This document shows positions 1-12,100 of a stretch of 54,057 nt of DNA, piece after piece. Numbering within the stretch: the first letter of the stretch is position 1; each line of letters opens with the position of its first letter. The position numbers were made by a program, and so were the translations under genes. The stretch comes from a virus, in IMG/VR virus record IMGVR_UViG_3300048834_000075, positions 1 through 54,057 of that record; one strand, given 5' to 3'. The notes beneath the pieces were generated by a model. The model did no database searches. It was not told the origin of the DNA and saw nothing but the letters and a program-made list of their open reading frames with translations.

Positions 1-127
1 GGGTGATGTAGATGCCCTGCAACGCCGGGTCACTGAAGTCCACGACTCCGGCCATCAACGACTTGATGATGCCGGTGGCACCAGGGTCGTTCAGGATCTC
101 GCGGGAGTTCTTGTCGATGAAGGTCGG
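1..127. repeat. Left copy of 127-bp terminal direct repeat (contig overlap)
   Basis: These 127 bases are identical to 53931-54057. The giant minus-strand reading frame stays in register when the two copies are merged, so the contig is a closed circle (or a permuted genome) of 53,930 bp cut inside a gene. The exact length of 127 is typical of an assembler k-mer overlap. It is therefore most likely an assembly artefact rather than a physical terminal repeat. Confidence 0.93.
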
Positions 128-3100
128 CGTGGCGTTGTCGTTCTTCATCGCCTTCCACACCGCGTCGGCCTCGGCCTCGACCTGGTCCTGCTTCCACCAG
201 CGGCCGGCCCCCTCCTCCCGCGCCTTGATGACCCGGATGATCTCCTCTTTGGTCATGAAGGGCATACCGCCGGCACCCTTCCACCGGGCGAGCAGAATGG
301 CCTCCGCATCTTTGCGGACAGTCCGCTCGACCGGGACTTCGCGCCCACGGGGAACCATGTTCTCCCGGAAGAAGGTGCTGTCGCTGTTGGGCTGACCGGA
401 GAGCAGCGACAGCCCCAGAGCGGCCATCAGGTTGTTCTCGGCGTACTGGTGGAGCGCCGCGTTCCACCCGGTGCGGGTGTCGTATCCGACACCGGCCTGC
501 GGCTGGCCGTTGCGATCGGAGACGTAAGCCTTGAGCGCATCGGTGCTGACCGGCTCACCGTCGATCTTGATGACCTGCCCCAACTTGGTGGTGTCGGGAA
601 CCGCGTACGGGTTGCGGTCGAGCGGGTCGCCGGCATTGCGCAGCGCGTTGATGAACTGGTTCTCCACCAGGGCCCGCTCGTACAACCCGACCACGTTGAT
701 GACCGTCCACATCGCGCGATCCCTGGCGACATCGGCGTTCTCCCCGGCGAGCGCCTGCGCGTCCTGCATCAGCAAGGTGGCTGTCAGGTCGGCGTCGTGC
801 CACAACCGGATCGCCGAAGTGGGCAGCACCGAGATCGCATCGAGGAACCCCCACGCGATGTTGCGCACGTCACCGGTCTCGAAGAACCGTGTCATGCCCA
901 TGATCGGGGAGGTGAACTGCTGGATCATCCAGTGCGGCACGATCGTTGAGCGCCCGGTGTCCTCGTTGTAGAAGATGCGGTTGAGCACCGGGATGTTGTC
1001 CACGAAGATCGCGTCGGCCTGACGGAAGTCGTTCTGCAGTTCCCGCGGATCGTAGACCTGGGGGAGATCCAGGAACTGCGCGATCTTACGCCGCCGCCGT
1101 TCCTCGTCCGTCTCCCCTCCCAAGCTGAACAGGTTGGCGCCGAGGAACCCCATCGCCATCAGACCGGTCTGGGTCACCAGTCCGCGCAGGAACAGTCGCG
1201 ACAGGTCCAGGGTTTCAATGACGTCATCCATGTTGATGGTGTCCACCGTGTCAGGCTTGTAGTTCTCGCCTCGGGAGAACGCGCCGACCTTGCGCATGAA
1301 CGCCGGTTTCTGCCGGCCGCCCAGCATCATCGCCACCGCCTGGTCCATACCGGACAGACCGGTCAGGTTCATGAACGTGGTGGCGTTGAACCGGGTGAAC
1401 GCGAAGGGGATCTTCAAGGCGTAGCCGATGCCGTTGACGATCACGTTCTCCGCGTTCGTCAACGTGTCGATCGGTGACATGATCCCCTTCGCCAGTGCGG
1501 AGTTCTTCGTCGACCGGATATGCGCCACAGCGTTCAGGCCCATACGGTGAGGGCCTGGTCCTGTCTCGGGGAAGTTCTTCTGCAGCCACAGGGGATCCTG
1601 CTCGATCAGCGTGGCCAGCGTCTCCAGCGGAATCAGGTTGTTCGTCATCTCCAGGTACTCGAGGGCAGCCCCGATGTACCGTCGTGCCGCCGAGGTCTGC
1701 CGCATACCCAGCCGCGGGTCGTTCATCGTCCGGGCCGTGCCCGTGGCCATGCGTTCCAACAGCCGGCCGAAGCGACCGGACGCGCCGTAGACGAGCTGAC
1801 CCTCCTCGTCGATGTGCGCCCCCGGTTCGACCATCGTGGAGAACGTGATCTCGCCGAACACCTCACCGGCCCACTCCACCGAGGAACCCAGCCGCTTGAT
1901 GATCCGCTCCAACGGGTCGTAGTCCGCCACGGTGTACCGAGGAGTCAGACCCATCAGTTTGCCCAGCGGGGTCTCACTGGCCGCCGCCATCATCTTGCCG
2001 CGCCAACCGGTGTCGGTCCCGGCCACGACATCGGTGACCTTCTCGAGCTGGTTGTAGAAGAACACCTCGAACATGGCGCTGGTCCACAGTGCCGGGTTGA
2101 ACAGCCGGTTCACGATCGAGACGTGGTACACGTTGCGGAAGAACGAGTTGGTCGTCTTGACCGACTCCTGGTACGTGGCACCCTGCCGCGCATAGTCGAT
2201 CATCGACGTCTTCTGCTGCTTGGTCACACCGTTCTTGCGTATCCACGCCTTGCGCTTCTCGTCGTAGTGACGCCAGCTGGACTCGGTCACCCCGTCCATC
2301 GCGTCCCGGTCCACCACCGGGTCATGGCCGGACAGGGTCCGCCAGTTCAGTTTCATCGACTCGTAGATCGGCGGGTCGTGCATCAGCGCACGGACGCTCG
2401 GGTCGATCGACAGGTACTGCCGGTTCGTGTCGGGGTCGAGCAGTTTCAGCGACAGCGACTTGTCCAGTGAGACAAGCGTCTCGGCGAACGTCGGCGTGAT
2501 GCCCTGGTACGTGCGCCAGAACCCGTCCAGTGCGGTGCGGTAGATGGCCTGGAACTCGTTGTACGAGTCGAAGACCTGACCCAGCAGGGTGGTCGTCCAC
2601 TCGTCCAGCGTGTAGGCCGCGATCCGCTTGCGCCGGCCGTTCTTGCGTAGCGGCGCCCACGGCTTCCTCGCACCCTGCTGCGCCTTGTACAGCTTCGTCC
2701 AAAACGCCGAATGCTCCAACGGGACCATCCCGTTGTGCAGCGGGTGCATCTTCTTCTCCACGTTGGTCATCATCGCGGTGACCGCTTCGAGGTAGTCCTT
2801 CTCCGTGATCTGTTCGATCCAGTCGGACTTCTGATCCTCCCGAGGACCAGGCGCTCCGTACCACTGGCGCACCAGATAGTCCACCTCGATCAGATCCCTG
2901 CGGGAGTCCATGTTCAGGTACTTCAGGAACTTGATCGCCTCGACGACCGCAGTCCCGTCCCAGCCGTCCTTGTCCACCGGCTGCTGGTAGACGATCTGTT
3001 CCTTGACCGACTCCTTGTAGTGGACACCCTCCATCGGCGTCATGTACTTGGCAGGGCTGACCGGGCCGGTGTCCGGCATGATCCGGGTCACCAGATCCCA

Positions 3101-6100
3101 CAGCACGGTCTGGTCCTCGTCGAACCGGATCACCGTGTTGTCGCCGTACACCTCGTCGATCACCGTCGGGATCGGGGTGTTGTCCTTGGTCAACGGCTTG
3201 GACTCGATCACCACCGAGCCACCCTGAGCCGCGGCGACACGGGCGTTGTGCATCGACATCGAGCGGGAGTTCTTGTGCGCGAAGGCCAATGTCACCGGGT
3301 TCTCGTCCGAGGCCACCAGCGTCTCGAGCTGCGCGTAGCCCCGCCGCACCATCTGCTGGATGTCCCCGTTCGGATCGACCTGCTCCATCACCACGTTGAA
3401 GCGGAATGTCGAATCGAACCAGGCACTGCGGTACGTGTCGCCGTTGCTGTCGACGTGCGTCGACATCGACTCGTTTGCCCAGTCGATCAGCATTTGCCGC
3501 ATCTCCGGCATGGACACATCGTTGAAGGCCTGCGTCATGACCGGTGGCAGCCGGCGGATCTGCAACGTCTTGTCCTTCGGATCCTTTACGGACAGCAGAC
3601 CGGGGTTGCTCATCACCATGTTCGGGGTGATGCCGGGGATCAGCAGTGTCATCAGCAGGATGTGCGCGACCCGGTCCTGCGGGGTGACCGTCGACCCCTG
3701 CTGCGCGATCCGCGGCAGCCAGTCCGTGGTGTACAGGGCCGCACCGATCTCGTTGGACTGCTGCAACGCGGCCACCGTCTCGTTCTGGAAGTCCAACATC
3801 TTGGCGACCTGAGTGGCCGTCATGTCCGACTCGAGCTTCGACCAGCGATCGAGGAACACCTGCACGGTGGTCCACTTGGCCTCGAAGTCGTCCTCGGGCC
3901 GGTTGGTCAGCGGGCCGTTCTTGCTCGGGCCGTAGAAGTAATCGACCATCAGGTGACGGAAGTCCACGCCGGTCATCATGAACAGGTCCGCGAAGTTCGT
4001 CACCAGACCCTTGACGACACTCTTGTCCCCGCTGGTGTTGGTCGACACCATCGACGACACACCCACCCCGTTGTCGGACAGCGCGTGCGACACGCGCAGC
4101 CCGTCCTGCACCGGAGACGTGGTGGTCTTACCGCCCTGCCCCTCGTAGGTGATCTTCATGTTGCGGAACAGGTTGTACGTGCCCTGCACCGTCAGCCCGT
4201 CACGGGTGTACTCCTGGCTGTCGATGAAGAACGGGGGAGGAACGGTCTGCAGATTCTCCGGTGTGCTCGGGCCGAACGCGATCCGCAGATCAATGACCGC
4301 GTTGCCGCCGGCCGGCTCCGCCCAGGCGGTCAGCAGTTCCGTGCGCTGGGTCTCGTCCGGCATGGAGAACCCGATGCGGTTGATGAGCACCCGGTTCTCA
4401 CTGTCCACCGTCATGTACAGGTCACCGGCCATCGCGGTGGAACCCGGGTCGATCATCTGCCCGCCCTGCTTCAAGGCGGCGATGAACAGTTTCAGCGCCT
4501 CCTCAGGAGGCCGGACGCCCGGCGCGACATAGCCGTCGGCCGTTTGCTGGTACAGCGAGATCATCGGATCGTAGCGACCCATCATGTCCAGCAGATCGTC
4601 GAACCCTTCCTGCGTGGCGGCGTAGTCGATGATCTTCTTGGCCACCTTGCCGAACTGGTCGGCCTGACCGGTGCCATGCTGCGGCAGCCCGAACGACAAC
4701 ACATGGTCATCGGAGGCGCCCAGCAGGAACTGTGTCGGGATCAGCACGGTGGCGAACTGCTGCCACGGGCTGGGCTGATCCATCCAGATCAGCCGCGTCC
4801 CCTCGCTCAACGCGGAGAACTCGTCGGTCACCAGTGTGACAGCGGTGTTCGCCGCGGACATCGCTGTCACCTCGGACAGTGTGGAGTCCAGTGCCTGCTC
4901 GGTGAGGTCCACATCCCAGTCGTCACTGATCGGCTCGAAGATGTGCCCGGACATGCCCTTGCGCTTGTAGCCCATCGTGCCGAACGTCAGATGCTCGACG
5001 AGCGCCTGGCGCACACCGTTCACGCTGGTCGTGCCACCGAGGACGATGGACACCCCCTTGCGTACGTAGACGTCGATGACCTGCTTCGCCTGGTCGATGG
5101 CCTCCTGCTCGTTCTGCCCGGTGTTGTTCATGAACGAGGTCAGGTCCAGCACCACGATGTCGCCGATCACCGGCTGGATCGTGTTCGGGAATCCTTCCCG
5201 CACCTCCACCGGGCTGATCAGGCCGCGTGTCGGGTCACCGCTGGTCTCGTCCTGCTTGTGCTGCCACACCATCGAGTTGGGGTCGAGGTCTTTGAACAGC
5301 CGGTGGTACAGCCGCTCCGAGGATTCGAGCTGCATCAAATCCTTCATCAGCATGTTCGGGATGCCCAACTTGTTCAGCCGTTCACCCAGAGCCTCCAGCC
5401 GCAGCATCTCGCCGACGACCTTCATCCCCCACTTGTGCGTCTCCGCGATGTCCAGCTTGCCCTGGTCCTGACTGCGGTAGTTGCTGCGCACCTCGAGCTG
5501 GGGCAGGCGCTCCTCGGTGATCAGCCTGTCGATCCGTGCCTGGTACAGGGAGCGCACGCCCTTGCGGGTCGGCCCGCCCTTCCCGTACGCCTTGGTCAGC
5601 AACCCGTGCCGTCCGGCCGGGGACTCCTTCGCCTTCGCCTTCTCCCCGATCTCGGCGAGGCCCAGCTGCTCCAACCGGCCCATGTCGTACGACGGGAACG
5701 GGTCGGCGTCCGAGACGTTCGTGTACGGATACTGCGTATCCTGCGCCACACCACCGACACCGGGGCGGCCCTTCAACGTCTGCGCCACCTTGTGCGACAG
5801 GGCCACCAGTTCCGCGGGGCCGCCGCTGCCGTCAAGGGCTTCCAACTCGAACACGAAGTTGGGGTCGGTGGCGGCACGGGCCTCCATCTCCATGTACTTC
5901 TCGACCCGCCACACCTCCTTCTTGCCGGTGTTGCGGTTGCGGCCGACCATGACATGCCGGGACTTCACGTACTTGTAGATCGCCGGCATGTCGTCCCACT
6001 GCAACATCACGCCACCGAAGCGCCGGCCCATCAGGTGCAGCGTCTTCTCCTGCATCACCTCGGTGACCGTGGTCTTGTTCTCCATCGAGTTGCGCACATG

Positions 6101-9100
6101 ATCCAGTGCGGTCTGCAGGAACGCCCGGAACGCCTGGCCCTTCTTGGTCAGCGAGTCCAGCGGGGACTGCTGCCACAGTTTCGACAGGCCTCCGGTGCCG
6201 AAGTACAGCGCGGTGATCGGGCCGAGGTCGTTACGGCCCGTGGCGTTGCGGCCCCGGCCCTCGAAGAAGCGGTTGTTCGCCCAGTCCCTACCGTCCGGCT
6301 GCTTGTCCACATCGACGTACTCGATGCGCAGAGTGAACCCTTGAACCAGACTCGGGGCGGTCTGCGAGGAATCCTCGCCCTGTTCCACCCGGCGCATCAT
6401 GTGGTCGAGCAACTGCTCCAATTTGAACAGCTGCAGCCCGCTGTTCTCCGTCTCGTCGTTGGTGTCGTCGACCTCGGTGACGATCCCGAACAGGTTCTCC
6501 GGCGGCAGCGCGGTGTCGGTGGGGATCAGCTCGACAGCCCGCACGAAGTGGTTGTGGGTCTTCAACCCGAGCATCGCATCGTTGAGGACGTCCATCACCT
6601 GCTGGATGTCGGAACCGTCCGCCACGACCAACGACGCCTCCGTGAAGTGTTCGGCGGTCGGCTTCAGGAACGTGGTCTGCTCCCCGGCGATCCACGCATC
6701 CATCTCCTTCGGGGCGATACCGGCGGCGGCCACGGACTCCTTGACGGCCGCGCCGTCCAGAACCTTCTTCGCCTTCAGCGTCTCGATCGGAACCCGGTCG
6801 TTCCAGGTGCCGAGCAGCCGATCCGGGAACAGCCGGTTGAGGATCGTGTCCCGCACCCGGGCCGAATCCATCGAGTCCCGGTGCTGCGCCAGTTCCGCGA
6901 GCCTGCGGGCAGCGGCCAGTGTTCGCTTGTCGAACGCGGTGTCGACCAGATAACTCCACGACGTGTCGTACAGCCGGCGGATCTCATCCTCGTTCTTGCC
7001 GAGGATGATCGCCGCCATGCTCATGTCCGCCGAGGAGGCGACGACCCGTTCCGAGATGAACTGCTGCGTGGCCCACAACCGCAGCTGATTCCACTCGTTC
7101 GGCTGCAACGGGTCGGAGTTCGCCATGTCCGCGATGTCGAAGTCCTTGTCGTACACGGTCTCGCGGAACTTGTCGATCAGCGCGGCGAACGACTCATCGG
7201 TCTCCGCACCAGCATGGTCCTCGATGGTGAAGGCGGCCTTCACCCCTTGGAGTTTGTTGATCCGATCCTGCTTGCCGAGGAATGACACGAGCAGCACCTT
7301 GGCCTGCATGTCGCGCACCGCGTCGGCAGGATCGTGCGTCATGGCGAACATCTGGCCCACGGTGCTGAAATCCCGTGCCAGGTACGGCATCGTCTGCAAC
7401 GAGCCCGACGAGTTGAACTCGTCCTCACGGGTCGTGATGTCGGCCAGTTCCTGCTGGTACTGCGCCACGGCGGTCGCCTGCGGAACACCCTGGTTCAGTG
7501 CGGCCTGGAACCGTGCGGTGGCCTCGTTCTTCTCACGGATGAACACCCCTTCGATGGCCTTCATCATGTAGTCGGCCACCGCATCACTGAGCGGATCTTC
7601 ACGGTCCAGCACGACCTGGACCATCGTGTCGTCCTGCCAGAACCTGGCCTGCAATACGGCCACCAGTTCCTGCTTGATCGTGTCCAGGGCGAAGTCCGAC
7701 TTCGTGCTCAACATCTTCAGCATGTCGGCCACCGCGACCACCAGCTCGTCGCGGATCTTCTCGTTCTGCTCGTCGGTCCGGCCGCGGCCGGCCGTCGTCT
7801 GGTACGCCACGAGGAACGAGTTGAGCATGTTCTGGATCGGATAGTACCCGAACTCCAGCTCCTCGAGTTCGATGTCCGTGTCCGGTGCGGTGGTGGCCGT
7901 GTCCAACGCCGCCCGACGGATGTACGCCTCGACATGCCCGATGTAGCGGTACGCCTGATCGACCCTCGACTCCTGGTTCGGCGGGTTGAACAGGTTGGCG
8001 AAGTTCACCTCCGCCAACATCTGAGCCAGGTTGCCCTCCCCCTTCGGGGAGTTCGGGTCCGGCTTGGACCGCGCCATCGTGCTCTGGTACGTGGACACAG
8101 TGTTCTGGGAGTTCACATCCCTCACCGTGGGGAACAGCACCGCCATCGCAAACGGCTGCGTCAACGGGTCGGCCAGCATCTCGACCGCGCCCTCCAAGGT
8201 GGACATGTCGATGTCCAGCACCTTGCCGTTGTCCAGCATGATGCGCACCGGGCCCTTGGCCAGAGCCGACAGGTTCGAGGAAACGTCCGACCAGCTGAAA
8301 CTGGTGATCGCACCCATCTCCAACTGCAACGGGTCGCCGAACCCGATGGTGTCCGCGGTCATCGCAGCGGCCCCCAGCGGGGCGATACGCGGATCGGCCT
8401 TGCCCTTGTCGTGCATCCGGATGTACATGGTCTGGAACGCGGCCATCGCCTGGTCCCTGGCCCGCCGGCCGATCGCATCCGGGAACTCCCGGGCCACCTG
8501 GATCGCCTTCTCCAACTGCTGCAGCAATAGAGCGCCCTGCTGATCGAAGCCGTCGCCCAGCGGCTCCCCGTTGAGGAGCTTGCGCAGCACCTCCTGCATC
8601 GCCTTGACGGCGCGCAGGTTCTGCTCGGCGTTCGCGGCCTGCTCGGCGGTGCGGTCGGCCAGCGAACTCATGCTCTCCGAGAACTCACCCAACGCCTCCC
8701 GGTACTCGGTACCGGTGGCATCGGTGGTCCACACGTCGTTCGGGTTCAACTCGAACGCCTCGACACTGTCGTTGAAGGCGTACAGCTTGGCCCGGCCCTG
8801 CAACCACATCGGCTCCTCGTTGATCCTGTCGAACATCGACGACAGATCATCGGCGTCGAGGATCGTGGCCAGGAACCGGTGCAACTCCCGGCCACCGTCG
8901 GGGATCATGTTCAGGTGCCACAAGGTCTGCAGGAACCGGGACTTCACCTGGCCCAGCCGGACACGGGACCGGAACTGTTCCAGGTCGATGCGGGCGTAGG
9001 CCTGCTCCCTGGACAACCGGTTGCCCTTGTCGTCGCGCTCCTCGGCCTGGATGCGGCGCACCTCCTCGTGCAGCGCCGTCACATCCAGCGTCCCCTGTAG

Positions 9101-12100
9101 CACGTTCCACTCGGCCAGCTTCGAGTACACGTAGAACTGGACGGCCGCCTTCTTCTCGTCCTTCTCGGTGAGCACCTGCTCCACCCAGTTCTGCATCGTG
9201 ACCTGGCCGTCACGCTCCTCGATCACACCCAGGCGTGACTCCTGCGGGATCACCTCGGCGATGATCTGCGCGGCCCGCGGCTCGTACCGCAGCATGTGCC
9301 GCAGGATCTCCACCCGATCCGAACTGCCGTCGGCCGATCCGGGGATGTCCGCACCGTGCGTGGCGTTCCAGGCGTCCAACACCTCGCTCAACTTCAACAG
9401 GCCGGACTCGAACGCCTCGATGTCGCGATTCGACTGGTGCCGACGCTGCTCGTTCTCCACACTGGTCGCGGTCTGCAACGCATCCACCAGCATGGTGAAG
9501 GCGTTGACCTCGGCACCTCGGGTCTGGCCGGCCACGTTCTGCGCGTACAACTGCTCCAAGTACCACGGCGGGTCGCCGACGGTCTTGTGCAGGAAGTAGT
9601 GCGGCGCCCGCTTGAGCAGCGCCAGCTCCTCGCGCCGCCGCGTCGAACTCATCGCCAGCAGTTTCTTCTGGTACTGGGCCAACGTCATCTGCGGGCCGAC
9701 GTACATCGACGCATCCCCGACCAGCGTGGCCAGCGGGGTGTTGCCGAACACCTCCATCGTGGCCAGCGCCGCCGTGCTGCTGTGCCCATCCGTCTCCGGG
9801 CGGGTCAACCGCTCCAACTTGCGGATCTTGCGGATCAGATCCTTGTCCTGATCCATGTCCCGGTTCAGGTTCTTCTCGATCTCCAACGACTTGCGCAGCA
9901 GCAACTGCAGCAGCGTCACGTCCCGGTTGCCGAACGTGATGTCGTTCGACTCGTCGACGATCATGTCGGGCACCCGGACATTCGCCAGCATCAGCATCAG
10001 TTCGGTCTTGCGCCCGGTGCGCAGCAGATCCTTCAGATCAGCCGACTGATCCGGGTACATGTTCCCGAGGTCGGCGGAGTCCAGCATCCCTTCCAGCATT
10101 GCGATGACACGACTCTCGATCGCGTTCACCCCGACGAACTTGTCCATGTCGGAACGGGAGTCCCCGGTTCCGATCTGGGCGTACGCACGGGTGAACTCGT
10201 CGAGACGCTGATCCGAGCGGGACAGTGTCTCCGGGTCGAGGTGCGACAGGCTGACCGCCGACTTCAGCAGTGCCGAGTAGTGCAGGTACTGTGCCGCGCG
10301 CACCGGGTCCGCGGTGCCCAGCATCGCCAGCGCGTGCCCATGCACCACCGCCTGCCGGCGGGCCCTGGTCTCCAACGCGGCGTCGTCCTCCGGCCGGGCC
10401 GGAACATCCGGGGTGGTCGTCATCTGCTCCCGGTTGAGGAAGAAGTCGTAGGCGAAGTTCTGCTGGATCGCATCCCACTCGAGGTTCACCATCGACCAGA
10501 TCTGCAAGAACTCCGGGATGTTCGTGGTGTCCGACATGGCGAACAGCTCCTGGGCCTTCGCCTCGAACATCGCCTCGACCAGACGCACCCGAGCGTTCAC
10601 GTTACCGGCCCGGACGTTCGCCTCGAAGTCCGACAACAGGTTGTCCATCGTGGAGTAGTCGAACGGGCCGTTGGTCGCGTACCGGTCACGCAGCCGACTC
10701 ATCAGCCGGACCAGGCCCTGGGTGACGATGTCCTTCTGCTTGGTCGTCAGCATCGGGTCGGAGAAGTTCCGGATGAACGTGGCCTCCGCGTCCGGCGGGT
10801 CGGCCACCACCTTCCACTTCGTCTTCGGCGCTGACGGGTTCTTCGGGTCGTAGGTGAACTGCTCGTTCTCCTGCTGCAGGTACTGCACGCCCCGGCGCAG
10901 GTTCCGCAACTGCTCCGGGGTGAAATACTGCTCCTGCGCCTGCACCGCGTTGTCCCCGTCGTGGTCGGCACCCATCGCCTTCAACGTCGCCTGGTGCATG
11001 AACACCGCACCGTGGGCGTTGGCCCGTGACAACTCCACCGACACCATCGGGACGAACACACCCCAGGAACCGGTGTCGATCAGCGGATGGCGGGTCATCA
11101 GGGTCTCGACCAGTTTCTTCGCGCCGTCCTGCATCTCACCGGGGAGCAGCTGGCCGTTGTTCTCCCACTGGCCCTCGTACATCGACTTGACCTTGGCGTT
11201 GAAGTCCTTGATCCGCTGGATCTTCGACTGCGCATCCGGGTCGTCGAGGAAGTCCTGGTACATCTGCAGCAGGATCGCCGGGTTGTCCCGGGTGCCCACC
11301 ATCATGTCGGCGACCTGCACCCCGGTCCCCAGGTCGAGGATCTGCGCGTCGTACTTGGCGACCATCCGGGCCGCCTCGTCCTTCTGCTCCTGGGTCGAGG
11401 CGGCGTTCTGCTGGATCGCCTCGTACTTCGCCTTGCCCTGCATCGCCGCAGTCATCTTCGTGCGCAGCCCCTCGGCGTTGCGCACCAGCGTGTCGATCGT
11501 GGTGTCGAACGACATCACCGCGGAGTTCGGCGCCATCTCCAACTCCTCGACCGCGCCACCCACGTTGATCGTCTTGTTGTCGCTGGACCCGAACAGGGTG
11601 CGGGACTGCCCGCCGACCGTGTTCTTCCCGGCCAGGAACTTCTCCCAGGCACCCTCCCGCAGCGAATCGAACACCGCCATCGCAATCGGGGAGGTGAACC
11701 CGGACTGGCGCATCGCCTCGGTCGCCACCTCGCGCAGCCCGGCCAGCTGCTCGTCCTCCTCAGGAGTCGGCATCGCCAGCTTCTCGATGTCCACCGGGCG
11801 CATCCCCTCCTTGATCTGCGCCCACTGCTCATCGTTCGGCATCGACTTGCCGCTGCGGATCGCCCAGTTCACACGGGCCCTGGCGTCCACCTGCTGCTGG
11901 TAGTTCGCCGTGCGGCTCATCGACCCCATGCCCATGCCGAACCCGCCGGCAAACCCGTACATCGCCGACTCCAACACCTGACCGGGGTTGATGTTCTCGC
12001 TGTACGCCAGAGGATCCAGGATCCCCTGCACCAACTCCTCGGTGCCTTCCGCGTACCCCATGATCACCGCGTTGCGGAACTGCCCGTTGTAGCGGGTGAG

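Noticed and set aside
1-127. Physical direct terminal repeat
   Set aside because: The length equals a common assembly k-mer and the repeat lies in the middle of a gene, so an assembly overlap is more likely.
2322-3875. 517-codon minus-strand frame
   Set aside because: It overlaps the giant gene in another frame on the same strand. Its composition is Arg/Gly/Asp/Gln-rich without recognisable motifs, while the giant frame stays open throughout.
2711-7285. Very long plus-strand open frame (1,524 codons) and similar ones at 1520-2470, 7334-8530, 9296-10834 and 11087-13807
   Set aside because: They all lie in the same antisense frame of the giant gene and are rich in His, Arg, Val and Leu, as expected from the complement of GC-rich codons. 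No ribosome binding sites or domains are seen.
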